Part shown: positions 1 through 13,684 of the stretch, piece by piece
Numbering within the stretch: the first letter of the stretch is position 1
How the letters are laid out: every line of letters begins with the position of its first letter
Source of the DNA: Chrysomallon squamiferum
Taxonomy: Eukaryota > Mollusca > Gastropoda > Neomphalida > Peltospiridae
Assembly: GCA_012295275.1 (NCBI GenBank)
Contig: CM022670.1
Span: 4,749,764-4,813,763 of the forward strand
DNA: 64,000 nucleotides
Direction: 5' to 3'
Position numbers and translations under genes: made by a program
The notes under the pieces: model-generated
Told to the model about the DNA's origin: nothing
Seen by the model: only the letters and a program-made list of their open reading frames with translations
Database searches by the model: none

Positions 1-190
1 GCCATCTGCTGTCAGCGGCAGATTGGTCACTGGAGTGTGAGGAGAAATACCCACGTAAACGCGAATGATTTACAACAATGAGCTAATCAATGGAAGAATG
101 AATTAGTGGATCGGTTACTGATTTATAATATATCAATAGGAAAAAAAAAAGAATGAATTAGTGACTGAATGACCGAAGAAGAAGGAAGAA

Positions 191-198
<8 letters not shown>

Positions 199-234
<36 letters not shown>
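199..234. repeat. (TAA)n microsatellite
   Basis: About a dozen uninterrupted copies of a TAA/ATA trinucleotide, seen directly. Translations across it give low-complexity peptides, not genes. Confidence 0.9.
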
Positions 235-238
<4 letters not shown>

Positions 239-374
239 AGAGATTCAACTTGCTTTTTGTTGTTATTTTTGTTTTACAGCGGCTTTTGGACATCAGCAGA
301 ATTATATATAAGAATGAATATGTGTTGTTTTTTTTTTTTTTTTTTGCCATATTGTTCAAAGATTACATGTTATT

Positions 375-376
<2 letters not shown>

Positions 377-414
<38 letters not shown>

Positions 415-437
415 TTTTTTTTTTTTTTTTTTTTTTT
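377..437. repeat. Poly-T tract
   Basis: About 60 bases of nearly pure T with single G interruptions, followed by a short ATT run. Length is likely polymorphic or error-prone in assembly. Confidence 0.9.
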
Positions 438-563
438 GTTATTATTATTATTATTCACTTGTCTGAAACCCTACTTAACACTCAGATATTTCTGCAAACT
501 CTTTGTATACGACACATATAAAGTTTCCGACAATATCGCAAGTTTGTTTTATATACTTTATTA

Positions 564-800
564 TTAGCTGTACCACTTTGTTTCTTCGAAGATTACCTTT
601 ATTTTCTTCTTAAGGATAACAAGCACTTTTCGTCTTAACTCTTTTTGATGTAAATAATCACTTGTCATCGGACTCAACATCCAAAGGACCATTACTGCAA
701 TTACCATCCCAGTCTTGTCAAAGTAATCGCGTCTTCTTGGCACTTTCAGAAAAAGTCGTTTTTTAGTCCATTCTTCCAGCGCCGCTAACGGTTTTGACAT
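564..800 (-). CDS. Unrecognised 78-codon ORF (doubtful)
   Basis: An ATG-to-stop frame on the minus strand encodes 78 residues. It starts MSKPLAALEEWTKKRLFLK, has a short hydrophobic stretch near residues 31-46 (TGMVIAVMVLWMLSPM), and a lysine-rich C-terminal part. Unlike most short frames here it is not made of simple repeats, and its 5' end lies in a CpG-containing patch. I do not recognise the family and see no clear splice sites, so it may be chance. It could be an exon of a minus-strand gene or a small one-pass membrane peptide. Confidence 0.12.
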   Translation of the reverse strand: MSKPLAALEEWTKKRLFLKVPRRRDYFDKTGMVIAVMVLWMLSPMTSDYLHQKELRRKVLVILKKKIKVIFEETKWYS

Positions 801-1407
801 GTCAATTTAACCGAATGTCGGTTAGACGGGAAAACTGTCGTCTGAACGGCGGCATCCATTGTCGCGTTCAAATGTGGGATGTCGCATCGCGCGCTCGGGA
901 ACTGATTAGTTCTGACAGTCAGTGTTGTAGCTTTGTTTGTGATTCTTTGTATGTAATGTTTAGATTACACGTTGTTCTTTTTTTAATACACGTTATTTAC
1001 CTGAATATTAAGGTTAAAATATGGCCACAGTTTTCTTAACAAGAATGAATGTAAATTGGATTCCTAGCGTCTGATTTTAAAGATTACACAGTCTGTCATT
1101 CTGTGATCGGTTAAGCCGCCTTCAGCTTCTCTGTTTGTTACTTTATGTTATCTACAAAACGAATATCATACATTATTATAATCCGTGTTCTCTGTATTTA
1201 AGACAAACTGTCCCATTTACTTCAATAATTGAAGGATGAGGCATCTAACTTGAGGTCCGTGGAAAAGTGCATATAGAAGATTATTTATCGCTAATAATAA
1301 GAGAAGTACATAACTAGTGTAACAACAACGGGTTTCTCTTCTTCATAACAAGATTATTTTAAATTAAAAATGAACGAATTGTGTTTTTCATTCTTTTTAT
1401 TATTTAT

Positions 1408-1408
1408 A

Positions 1409-1440
<32 letters not shown>

Positions 1441-1466
1441 TTTTTTTTTTTTTTTTTTTTTTTTTT
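1408..1466. repeat. ATT microsatellite followed by poly-T
   Basis: An ATT trinucleotide run passes directly into a T homopolymer of nearly 30 bases. Seen directly. Confidence 0.85.
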
Positions 1467-2910
1467 CTATTTTAAATATTTCGAATTAATTGTCTTCTCT
1501 TCATTTTACACCCATTACCTTTACCCTGGTGGTATGTATTTTTGATTTTATTAGTTGAAAACAGTGCAGTGAAATTTAAACTGTCCAGACACTGCTGATA
1601 TCCGGACAGATGGACCTGGTTCCCTCAAATAGACTTTTATTTCCTACTTGATTAAACACGCACAGTACAGTCGCACACAGTCAGTCTGGACGCGACATGA
1701 ACTCACACCTGTCCGCGTTTTGGTCTCAGCTTGCTTGATAAACATTCCAACTTTTGATGGCGGTTTCACCCATTGTCGCCCGTGCACACGAAATCTGGCG
1801 AATCAGTCGGCAAGCTCCCGCTTTTATTACGGAATTTCCTGCATGACTTGACGTAAAAGAGAGCCAGTATTTTAACAATTAACACTAGACAATGAACTCC
1901 AGATCAATTACAATAAATAAAAGGGAATCCCTAGTCTCTGCGGACTAAAAACCGGTGCAGGGAAAACAACGACCTGTGAAATAAATGGGATTTTAATGAA
2001 GTGTAACAGATAATAAACTTCCTTTAAACAACCATTATTAGCGGTTGGGCTAAACTCCGGACCTGAAGTCATTGACGCATATACGCGGAAACAGCAAAAA
2101 CCACGGATCTGGAATTTGTTACAATGAGATGACAATACAATGAAAAATATTTTATAATATAAAAAAATTTGAGAGACATGTATGTCTGCGGTGTATAAAC
2201 AATTTGATATATGTTATATTTTATACTTTTTATATGTGTGTTCAAAAGTCGAGTGGATTCAACCATGGAGATTTTTCACTTGCAACATGGCATAAATATT
2301 TAAATCAAGAGCTTGGTTTATATGGTAATTTTACTTAATATGTTACAGCATTAAGATTACTCATTTAGAAACAGTCATTAACATAGCGATCTCACACTGT
2401 TTTTAATATTAATATTATTACTGACAAGCAGTTTCTTCCAGAATAATGACACCAGAGAAGAAATATGTTTCGGTCACATCACAGTCGATATTTTATCAGT
2501 AAAATTTATTTTATAAATTTGCACTTTGCCACAGACGACAGTGTATAAAAATACACTAAGGTTTTTATTAAATCAGTCAAAACAACGCATCGCCAAGGAA
2601 CGAGCCTGCAGCCTGCCTGAAGAAAAATGTGCCGAAGACAGCTTCATCGATTAAAAAATTAATAATGTTTATCCGCTCCGTGATCTGGGTGAAGTCTTAA
2701 AGGGGCAGACACGACAAAGATACAACAGATCAGAAGCCACTTTTCTTTATCTTAAACAAGGTGTTGGCTTACACCCGCAGTTCACAACATGCTTCAGAGA
2801 TCGCGTAGATTATCATTAGATTAAATAGCTGGTCTGTGTAATACATGGTTAAGTATATCATGGGGTTTTATATTATTTCTTTCTTTTTCATCATCATTCT
2901 TATTCTTATT

Positions 2911-2923
2911 TTATTATTATTAT

Positions 2924-2975
<52 letters not shown>

Positions 2976-2999
2976 AGCAGTAGTAGTAGTAGTAGTAAT
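2911..2999. repeat. ATT then (TAG)n microsatellite
   Basis: A short ATT run passes into about 25 copies of TAG/GTA with a few GTG and GCA interruptions. Seen directly. Confidence 0.9.
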
Positions 3000-5821
3000 A
3001 GTAGCACTACTTTTGCTATAGTTATAACTATTGCTCCGTCTTCTCAAGCTACTACTAGTGGTTATTAATATAGAAGCAGTTTTCTGCTGGACTTGTTTTT
3101 ATAGGTTTTGGTTGTTGTTGTGTGTTTTTCAGATTATCAGTTATTAAGGTTTTGATTTTATTTTGTTTTCAAGGAACATCAAACAAAACACTTTAAAAGG
3201 AGAAGAAGAACAGGAAATTGCAGTAAGTTACGAACTGGAGAAACTTTTTTCAAACGAATCCTATCGCATTGTGCTATACAAACTAACACAGACGCAATAT
3301 CATACATAAAAATACTGAGACACACACATCGAAAGTCAGTGAAAAACATATCCAGTTTATACACAAGTATATTGAACGTTTATAGCCATTTCGTGAATGA
3401 GTCCTTCAAAGTCCATTATTAGTCTCATCAAAGCCTCTTTGCCACAATCCGCGATCGCTATACAAAGTCCAACTGTCAGTGGGATTTGAGCTGAAGAATA
3501 AACTCGTAAAGTGTCAATAATTATTGTACAGAGGGTGTTACTGGGTCCATTATGGTTTTGTCCGGCAACAAAGACAGGCACGGAGAAGTTGAGGCTTTCG
3601 GGAAAAGCCGTCGTTCACGGTGTCACCCGTTTCAATGGATTTGTATTTGGAAGCATTGACAGTCCTGTGTTCCCAAACATTACACGGTCCACGAGCATAA
3701 AACACTCCGTTCAATATCACAGCATTAACCAGTTGATTGAGTGCACCGTTTTCAAGGTGGATTCAGTTTTAACCGTGTAGTAATGATTGGGGATCTTTAA
3801 ACACGTGTATTGTCAGCATTTTTCTATTATTCTACTTTTGATTTTTTTTTCTAACGATCTGTTTTCTTTTTACTTGACTTCTTCTATGTGTTTCGTTCAT
3901 TTTGTGTCTGTATATATATATATGCTGTGAGTGTGTGCGTGCGTGCGTGCGTGTGTCACTTTGTCGCTCTTTTTTTTTTCTTTCTCTCTCTTCTTTTCCT
4001 TTTCGCTCTTGCTTTTTCTTTCTCTGCTCTCTCATACTCCCACAAACACTCTCTCTCCTTCTCTCTGTTCCTGAATTTTCAGAAAATGATAATTATTTTA
4101 GACAGTAAAATATTTCATATTCATCTGCATTCTAAATTTCTGTTATCAGCAGCAGAGTGTAAAAGTATGCAGTAATCTTCCTGTCTATCTGAACAGTTCT
4201 ATCTGCTTGTCTGTTAATTTGTTTTTCTATTGCTGTGGCTTTTTTTCCGAGACACACATTATTTCTCACCCACATTCTCTCTGTCGCTTTGTAGTTGTCT
4301 GTCTTCGTCTCTATCTTTCTGTCTCTTGCAATATCTCACTCGCGTATTTTCACATGTTTTCTCTTGCCACGAAATAATGGGGTTTTGGTGTGGTTTTTTT
4401 TAACTCATTTAAATTTGAAATAACTGTGAAAATGTGAAATAACGAGCTCTTTGTTAAACTCGTTTATCACGAATAAAGAATAAATGAAAATATATTAATT
4501 CGACTGTTTTATAACCTACGTATACCACAGGACGATGTGAAAGATACGAAATGGGACGAATTATTTTAATATAATCTGAGTAAAAAATAAAATAATTACG
4601 GCATATCCTGAAATGTATCTTTACCACTGAAAAAGAAAAAACTAAAATTATTTTGCTGTATATATATTTTTTTCTATTTAATTTGTTTTCTTTTTTCTTT
4701 TCTTTAATTTTCTTTTATTTGATTTGACTTTTAATTCCATTCCCCCTTTGGTATGTTATTTATTTTTTGTTGTTGTTGTTGTTGTTATTTCTTATTTATT
4801 ATAAAATGTATTTCATTATTTATTTTTATTTTATTTTTTTATTATTATTATTCAGTTAGTTAGGTTATTCTTATTAATAATTACTTTTATTTTAATTCTA
4901 TAGCATTAATGAAACAGAAAAAAAGCACGAAGGACAAATAAAGAAAAAAAAAAAAAAGATAGCAGAAAAATTAATATAAAAAGAATAAATCGAAGAAACA
5001 AATAGAGATATAGCAATACAAAACAATGAATACGAAAGAGCATACCATTTCTCACAGTAAAAAAATAACAAATAAACAGATAAACGTCTTATTGAATAAA
5101 TTAGCATATTACATTAGATTGGCAGGTGTGTATTATCTCTTTATTATTCTCCATTTCTTAAAACACTTAGTCTTTACCCAGAAACCCGATACAAAAACAC
5201 AGGCAATGAAACTCTTTAACAGTCCTCATGAAACTTTATATCTCTTCACTTTCTCTTCTATTTGACTTTCATTAAAACCACCGTGGCTCGTAAAAGACGA
5301 TCGGTAGAAGAAAAAAAAGCTTCGTGCAGGCGAGTATTGAACTGAGCAAAACATTACCATATTTTATTTTGTTGATTCTGGATCGCATTGCTGCCCAGAT
5401 CACGACAGATAAGATTTTTATTTCCTCACTTTAAGCCACGACACGGACGTGGACAAAGACGACTTTCTAGTTAAATGGACGACGCCAGTCTTCGCCTACA
5501 TAGCAACAGCACTCCCAGTCTTGTGTTCGAGGATTTTACTTTCTTTTGGCGAGAGAGCCGCGTCAAGGGAAAACACTCAACGTCTTCAGCGTGTTGCTGT
5601 TCCCTAACGCATGTCGGGTGGTTCGCACTCTGTACCTCACCCTGCAAGATAATAATAATAATATTTATTAAGCAGGTGACTTCTTAGATTTATAAAGTGA
5701 ATTTATTTTTCTTTAGACTGTTTTTTGTTTGTTTGTCAAAAATAATCTGAAGTCCTGATGCAGTAATTGGTTGCTTGTTAGCGGGTGACTTCAAATATTC
5801 AAATGTAAAAGATCTGGTTTT

Positions 5822-5825
5822 TAAT

Positions 5826-5856
<31 letters not shown>

Positions 5857-5860
5857 TTTT
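5822..5860. repeat. (TTTA)n microsatellite
   Basis: About nine consecutive TTTA units, continuing into T/A-rich sequence. Seen directly. Confidence 0.85.
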
Positions 5861-6000
5861 ATTTTGTTTCGTTTTAGTTACTTTTCTAAAACTGTGGTAT
5901 TAACGCATACTATGTTTTGTATTTTTAAAATTATAAGTTATTATGATGGATTGAAAAATTTAAAAAGACAACAAAATAGATAGATAGGTAGATAGGCTAT

Positions 6001-6040
6001 CATCATAATCATAATCATAATCATAATCATAATCATTATT
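6001..6040. repeat. (AATCAT)n microsatellite
   Basis: Hexamer repeats of AATCAT/ATCATA type, about six copies, grading into ATT. Seen directly. Confidence 0.8.
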
Positions 6041-8226
6041 ATTTACTGATTCGAAGATAATGTTCATTTATCTGATTGTTCATCGTGTGCTTTTTTGTTG
6101 TCATTTAAATAATTGTTATATATTTTAGTTTTCTCTTATTATTTTCCGTTACTTAATACATATTTTGGCTCGAAGATGTTTATTGTTCTTTTTTGGGGGG
6201 ATGGGGGGGTCGCCTATTTGCTTTCATTCTTTTTATCCTGTTTATTTTCTTTTCATTCTTTTCCTTAAACGTGTATGCATTTGAGTCATCCTTTTAATAA
6301 GCGATTTGCACAGATGTACAATTACACTTCATTATCAAACCACTCGTCCCTAACCCACTGCTAATTAACGACTGACAAACACAGTTAAAGTCTAACAGTC
6401 TTTGGTCAACATCCTGCCATTGTTGTCACAAACATCTTCACACAACGTACAATTACCCAATTACCATGTGGATTATCTCAACAAATGTCCCCCCCCCCTC
6501 GTGCTTCCCTGGTTGTCAGTTAATGGGAGGTTCCGATCTGGAGGCACCCAACAAGGGAATGATTCTTGCGACCGTCATGCTGAAAACTGGGTGTATTCTG
6601 TTGACGGTTGTTTGTGCAGGCTGCCATGTTGGATTTACGCAATGCCTCCCAGCAGCCAAACCGAAGCCATTCAAGTTTTTTATGTAATAAACAGAAAGTC
6701 AGAGTCGGGTTATTTTTATTAACTACGGTTCGTAATTGGAAGACGTGTACACCCGTGGATGTGTTTCAGAGTCAGCGGACTTTTCGTCCTCGGGCTTCAT
6801 CTGAAACCACTGACTAATAATTAATTTGCCCAACACTTCACTGCAGACTTTGTGCGACTATGATGGTATTTTGAGTTAAAATATTTTCCAGCATAGAGAG
6901 CCTAGGGAAGAAAAAAAAAAGAGAAAGAAATGATGATAAACCAAGTATCTTATTACTTTATCAACGTCGGTTGTATTGAGTATTAGTTTTTGTTTGTTTT
7001 AATACAAATGTAGTTGAAATGTCGTGTAAATAAAATAATATTGGATGTCTTAAGTTTGCTTACGATCATCCAAGTTTATATATATATATATATATATATG
7101 TATCATTTATTATTATCTTTTTTAATTCTTAGAAAATCATCATCATCGCCATCAAAATTATCTTCATCATCTTTATATTAATAAATATTTCAGCAGGAGT
7201 GGATGTAGTAGTGGTAGAGGTAGTAGTAGTTTGAGTAGCATTAGTGGTGATAATAGTATTAGTAGTAGTAACAGTTGTAGTGATGATAATAGTTGTAAAT
7301 GTTGTTGTTACAAAACACAAGATAATACACACGTGTAATTACACGTGTGAAGTACGGCTATGTATTGTAACGTCTGGACCAATTGATTTGTCTGGACTGT
7401 AGGATTAAGATAGCAGTTATCTGGCTAGAAGTGAGACGAGATAGCGAGTGTTTGCGTATCAGTGAGATGAAGATAGTCTTGTCAGCCTCTCTGTGGAGGC
7501 TTTGTGGGGTAACCAAGGATTTAAAAAGAGGTCACAGTGACCTCTGTTTTAAAGTTCCGGTGTTGTGAAATATTTTCAATTATTACGCTTAAATTATTTA
7601 AATTTGTAAATGTTTCAAGAGTTTTCGGGGTTTTCTTAGCAGAAAATGGAAGTAAATTTATTTATTTATTTCACTACGTTTTTCAATTTAATTTTTTGTT
7701 CACTGAGATAATGAAATGAATGACAAAAATACATACCCACACATCCAAGAGTGGAATTATTCTTCATAATTAGATGTGTAATGAAATATGTTTGACACAC
7801 TGATAATCTTTTATAAGCGAATTATTTTAATAATAATAATAATTATCATCATCACCATCATTATTATTATTATTATTATCATTATCAGGTGTAATCATAT
7901 GTTTGTGGCATCTAATACACCAGACAGAAAGCATTCTGCAACTAGCCTCACCAGTTAGCAGCAAAGGATCTTTTATAGGCATCATCCAATTTGTGGAGCT
8001 TCTGTTGGAACAGGAAATATAAAATTAGCGCCATATCAGGACTCTCTTTGCTTTCGAGATATTGGTGTTGAAATACACATCACAGAGATAAACAAAGGAT
8101 GACAATGTTAGAATGGTGACAGATCAGACCATTCGATAACATTATTCATGCCGCTGTAACTACGGATGGATAACACTTACATTGTCTGGTAGACCTTGAT
8201 ACGCAGAGTATTACTTCGTCTGTGCG

Positions 8227-8261
8227 TGACGTCATCTTACGTAATGCGACATCCTCATTGG
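8227..8261. promoter_or_regulatory. CRE, TTACGTAA and inverted CCAAT cluster
   Basis: Seen in sequence: a full palindromic cAMP response element TGACGTCA (8227-8234), a second palindrome TTACGTAA (8237-8244) and ATTGG, an inverted CCAAT box (8257-8261), within 35 bases. TGACGTCA is the classical CREB/ATF site, TTACGTAA is bound by PAR/E4BP4 or C/EBP-type bZIP factors, and CCAAT by NF-Y. That this is an active promoter or enhancer is inference. The nearest recognised gene starts 6.7 kb to the right. Confidence 0.35.
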
Positions 8262-11200
8262 ATTACAGAACTTTACAGTACACAAACGACTGATACATAA
8301 TATTATTGTCAAATTAACAATACGCAAGTAAAATCTCAGCCGTGTCTCTTTTAGAATTGAAATTTATATTTAATTATTTTTTGTTTTCGTATTCTACTAG
8401 TTCTATATGAAATTAAATAAATAAATATTGAAGACGCTAATAATTATTAATCAAAAATATTTCAAATCAGTTCCTCATATAATTATTAAATTTCGTATGC
8501 ATGATTTCTTTGAGTGCTTGTTTTTATTCTTGTGTCTGTTTCCTTTGGTTATTATCCAGCATGACAAAAGTGACAGTAAGCAGCCCAGTGAATGTGTTAC
8601 TATACAGATGGATACACATATAGTCAGACATATATAATATTTCTTATAAATTAAACAGTCACCTGATATAACAACAATAAGCATACCAAAATGTTAAAAA
8701 CAATTTTTTTTAAATGTTGAAAAAGAAACTTCACTCACTCGAAACACTATAGCTTTCTTTAACATTGCTTATAAATTTCATCAAACACAAAATTTCAGGC
8801 ATCTCACACAGAACACTTTCAACAAGGCTATCAGTTTAATGAACTGTCAGTCTTTTTTAGCAGTTCGGCCGTAACCATATTGACATGGCGCTTGCTTAAC
8901 CAGACCCAACACTTAGCGCTGGGTCGCAACACCTGGTCAAGTGCCAGGCTAAGGTGGAATTTACTTTTCCACAAACTGAAACTATGGGCAAGTGTGTGCC
9001 CTGCCATTTAGTAGAGTCCTGTTAAAAACCCAGAATGAGACACGAACCCATGTTAATCCCTCGAGGGATTATTCTAGCGCCGAGAACGGAACCGAAACAA
9101 GAGCACGGGATGTTTTCACTGTGTGCGAGAAAGCTTTTGTTTTGAATCAAGTGTTTTCTTCGCTAACTCTGTTAAACAAAACGGCAAAATGAAGTGATAA
9201 TTAAACACTGATTGTTGTATAACAGAAGAGAGAAAAGACTGATGTGTTTTAACTGTGTATGCATTGAGAAATTTACTTTTTTACGCAATCGCACACATAT
9301 ACCGAGTGATACGCAGAAAAGTAATTTAGGTATGAATAGGATGGCACTAAAGTTACACTTGAAGTTAATTATAGTTCAAGACTCCGAACATTTTATGTAA
9401 GGAATGTAGTGTTTATTTTGTAAACCGTTTCACATTATTGAAAGATAATAATTTAGATATCTAAATCTTGTGCAGTTCAATATATATATTCATCTTTTTA
9501 GTTTTCTTTTCTTCTTTTTTTTTATTTATTTAATTTTTTATTTCTGTTGTAATTATATGCCTCCAACACTAATAAATCAAAATGTGAAATCAGTCCAACT
9601 GAATCGTGCTTACGTCTGCTAAAGGTTAAAGCACGGTTTTCAGCGTGCAATACAATCCAGAATCCTTATTGTCTTTGCAACTAGCATCAGTATGTGCTAA
9701 TGTACCTTATAATTTCAGTTAGATTAAAAGATGCTCTAGCTGACATATTTCCATACATGCTAACACTGCACTAGAATGCAAACCCCCAGTACTTTCAATG
9801 TCTAAGCTTGTTACCTAAGTCTGATACTTTTGAGGCTGGTGGGGGAAAAAGGTTAAAATCTTGACTATATTTAGATTCAGGGATCAACATGGCACTACAC
9901 AAGTATGCCTTGATGTGGGCTTGAACATGTGAAACACAAAAGTAGTGAGAATAAACAGAGTGATTTGTTCAGTACAGTTCGTCTTGTTAATGTCCTGGTG
10001 CTCAGAAAGCAGAGGATTAGGAACATCTTTGTAGATGCCGTTACAGCTTGATTAATGAGGTGTGTACACATTCAGTGTTAACTTCTGAAGTCTGGGATGT
10101 GTAATGACTAGTAAAATTGTTAGTTCTGTCACTCTTTCACAAATTCTTTGACTTTCAGAAGAAAAAAATATACTTAATTAAGTAATATTCTTTTTATTGC
10201 TCTGTCACATTCTCTCAGTCTTTTTTATTTTATTGTTTTCTATCTTTCTCACAAGCTCTCTCTCTCTCTGTCTCCCTCTATTTTCAGTCTCTGACTCTCT
10301 TTTCTTTCTGTCTCTTGTCACATTCAACCATTCCCAAAATGACAACATTCTCCTTTATCAATTCACCTAGAATTTTGTATGAAAAATATTTAAAATACCT
10401 TGGTATACATTACAATAATCCTCCTCAAACAAGAAAGATGTATTTATAAAATTTACTTATTTCTAATTTGTCATACAGGCCGGTTTCACCATCGCTCTGA
10501 CACTGTGTGTTGTATCAGTCTTTTTATGCCAATATTGAAAATAAGCAAAGGTTTGTTTAATCACAAAACACCTTCCCAAGAGATAACAGTGCAGTCCGGG
10601 CCTAGGGGCAGATGAAAGACCGACACCCAGGCATGATGAAAAAGCTTTGGCTTTTTGCTGAAACGCTCACAGTTTGTTGACTGTCGCTAACTCTGTTTTC
10701 TTTGTATACAGTTTTAATTGGCTGGTCTCATAGATCTGTTTGTGTGTTCTCCCATGTTTTAACTCTTGTCACGGACACCTGGAACTTTGAGCTTAGTTCA
10801 TGATTTGTCAGTAACAAAAAAATATATAGGCTTCTTACAGATTTTTGTAGATTGAGAAATCTTGGTACAGTGAATAGATAAAGCCTACTCAAAGATCTAG
10901 TATAATTTGTGTGATGAATTATAATGCCGAAAAATTCAGAGATCTAGAATAATTTATAGTATGTAAAAATTCTACATAGTTTTGTACTTTTTCTTCTTTT
11001 TTTTTTTCTTTTTTTTAAATTTATTTATTTATTTATTTTTATGGATTAAAATCTTACTTTTTTGTTTTATTTATAAATGATAAAATAGTTGTGTTGCTGG
11101 CTTCTGATTTACTGAAAATAAATTAACCTGTTATTTTTATTTTTTATCTTTTAAATTTCTGCCCATATTGTTTTTTACTCCTTAATTCATAAAATAGTTT

Positions 11201-11523
11201 TTATGCACAGTTTCAACTGTAATATATACAACATAAAGATATATATTTTATTTCCTTTGTTGTTGTTGCAAAGTTACTCATTTTTTTAACTTGTATATTT
11301 TATTACTTATTTATTAAAGCATTCCTATAATTACTATATAGTTACTGTTGTTCTTGTTGTGTTGTATTGCCATTACTATAATTATAGACCAGTACAGTAC
11401 AGTATAGTATTGTATAGTATGCTATGGTAATATCTTTTAGTACAGCTTAATACAGTAAAGTATAGTATAGCTATAGCATGGTGTTATCATCATAATCATT
11501 ACATATTTCCATTTCTGCTTACT

Positions 11524-11524
<1 letters not shown>

Positions 11525-11572
<48 letters not shown>
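11525..11572. repeat. (AAT)n microsatellite
   Basis: About 16 uninterrupted AAT units, then an AATT/TGAA-rich flank. Seen directly. Confidence 0.9.
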
Positions 11573-11573
<1 letters not shown>

Positions 11574-13420
11574 TAATTAATGAATGAATAATGTTTTTCA
11601 ATTTGTTACAACTTTATATTTCTAGACTGCTGAGACATCGATAGTTTTAGACGCAGATCATTGCTGCACGTTGCAGGTGTTAACAACGTTTTCCAGACAC
11701 CTGATTTGTCATCTCCGGTTTTGTCACCCGGTGCTGCAGCTTAGTTTGAGTTCTTGTTGTTCACTCTGCACACTTCCAGTGTTTTACAGCCAAAAGGCTT
11801 TGCTCCATACTTTGTTAGGAATGATCCAATATTTGCCTGGGATGAGCAGGTTTGTTTGGAGAAAGATATCCTTTCTAATTTTTCTGTCCTCTGTGTTTGT
11901 TTTCAGATCAATGTTTTGTCATATTGTGAAGGGAAAAAAAAAAAAAACATGAGAAAAAAACTAGATGAACCTGTTTTGTAGGCATTTCAGATATCTTGTT
12001 AATTTTTTTTTTTTTTTTTCTTCTTCTTTTTGTTTTTGTTTTTGGAGTTTTGTGATTTTTTTTTAGTTTGTTTTTGGTGGTGGTGTTAGTTATTTTTAAA
12101 GAAATAAAGATTTATGTCTCAGAATTTTAATATATATATATATTTTAATAAATATATTTAATATTAGTAATTGTTGTTGTTATTTTCATTATTGTTGTTG
12201 TTGTTGTTATTGTTATTATTAAACAAATAACAGAATCATAACTTATTTTTTGTTATCACTTTTTAAATTTATATTAAAAGAATTTTAAATGTCTTCATTA
12301 TTTTTATTTATTTATTTTATTTTTTTATTTTTTTTGAGTTATTTTTCTTTTTTGTTTTCCCCTTTTCACAGATTGATTATATTATAATCTTTAATCTTCC
12401 TATTTATTTTTTGTTTTCAAATTTAATGATCACACCAATTTGAAACGAAACTTTATACTCAGTTTAATTTAAAGTACTGATCAAAATTCAGTTAAAACTC
12501 CATTTGTAAAATATATCCCATTATCATTTAAGATTTTTAATTTTCTGAGCTTAAGAAATGGAGTAATAGGTTAGCTTCTGTGTCCACTTAATCCTTATTA
12601 ACAGACTTTTTTTTTATTTATATGATTTTTGAGTTATTATTATTTTTTTTTTTTTTTAATGTTTCAGGCATTTGTCTAGAGTAATGTTTTTCAACTAGTT
12701 TTACTAATTCTACAGCTGATTACTACCATTGCTACTACTACCACAACTACTGCTACTGCTAGCACTGCAAATACTACCACCATATTATTACTAAAGCAAC
12801 TATTACTGCTGCTACTAATACCATTACTACTACTGCTTCTATATTACAACTAGTCCAACTACCTACTACAGCAACTACTATTACTATTACTACTGTTATT
12901 ATTTATATGAACACTATTTTAAGATATTTAAATCTACAGAAGTGAAATATTTCCTAACAAAAAATGACACAGCTTTTGGACATATCTGACTTGTTTCCAT
13001 CTCAAAACTATTCTAGTATTCAAATCATAAATTAAACATCAGCTTTCACATCACAGATTTCTGTTAGCTACTTGACAAAATATGTTCAGGACATAACTCA
13101 GGCAAAATAAAAAATGGTGCCCCTAAGCGTTTCTCCAAAATGAATTTACTCAAAAAAGCTGCCCATATATTTAACTGTAATGCACAATACACTGACGCTT
13201 CTCTCATAAATGAATTAATAATTTCCTCAGATTGCCTTCTTCACCGTTTCTACCTCAAAAGCAAAAGTCAACAGACCTGTCCATAAAATGCATACTTAAA
13301 CCTGATGTGTAAAACCGCATTAATAACAATTTCTTTACACAAACACCACTGAGATTCAAATTCTCCACTCATTAGGAGAGAGCTTTTCCAGCAGTCCACA
13401 CAGACGCGTCAAAAATCAGC

Positions 13421-13684
13421 GTGTCAATCATAATCCTCGTTCTCTCAAACAGGCCGGCCCCTTTTCAGATCTCATTGGACGAGGACAAGATAAGGAGGCG
13501 TGTCCTGCTTCGTGACAAGCAGCTGAGTGGAGTGTGCTGGGTTCTTGGTGCAGCTGAAGAAAGAGAGGACACTTTAATACAGTGGTGTGTCTACATGTGC
13601 CCTCCAGTCAACTGTTACCTCTCAGAACGTCCACTCAGTGCTAGCTCAGGTGTGTTGTACATGCAAGAGAGTACCTTATCACAG
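13421..13684 (+). promoter_or_regulatory. Candidate promoter and 5' untranslated exon of gene 1
   Basis: This patch is less AT-rich than its surroundings. It holds GGCCGGCCCC near 13452, an inverted CCAAT (ATTGG) near 13475 and a GGAGGCGTGTCC KLF/CACCC-like site near 13494. It ends in a good splice donor, CAG|GTAAAA, after position 13684. A strong acceptor (T-rich tract, then GCAG) lies at 14689, so I infer a non-coding first exon whose start is unknown. A 97-codon frame overlaps it, but nothing in it resembles a protein family. Confidence 0.35.

Larger units (their letters stand above)
1..7900. other. Non-coding AT-rich upstream region
   Basis: No open frame here looks like a conserved protein. 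The region is AT-rich, with poly-T runs, ATT/AAT, TTTA and AATCAT microsatellites, and several less AT-rich patches containing CpG (about 780-930, 1680-1860, 2560-2800, 3380-3780, 5280-5650 and 6400-6800). Those patches could be regulatory DNA or untranslated exons of an unseen gene, but no splice-bounded coding exon could be recognised. I see no RNA gene or transposon protein. Confidence 0.6.
7900..13420. other. Non-coding stretch upstream of gene 1
   Basis: Mostly AT-rich, with simple repeats near 11.52-11.57 kb (AAT), T-rich runs at 10.98-11.04 and 12.00-12.07 kb, and triplet-like ACT/TAC sequence at 12.72-12.90 kb. No conserved coding exon was found. The patch around 8.10-8.28 kb stands out for its motif cluster and is listed separately. 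Confidence 0.55.

Noticed and set aside
6402-6722. 106-codon frame in a less AT-rich patch
   Set aside because: Several overlapping frames of similar length, low conservation features and a poly-C run suggest chance; left as non-coding.
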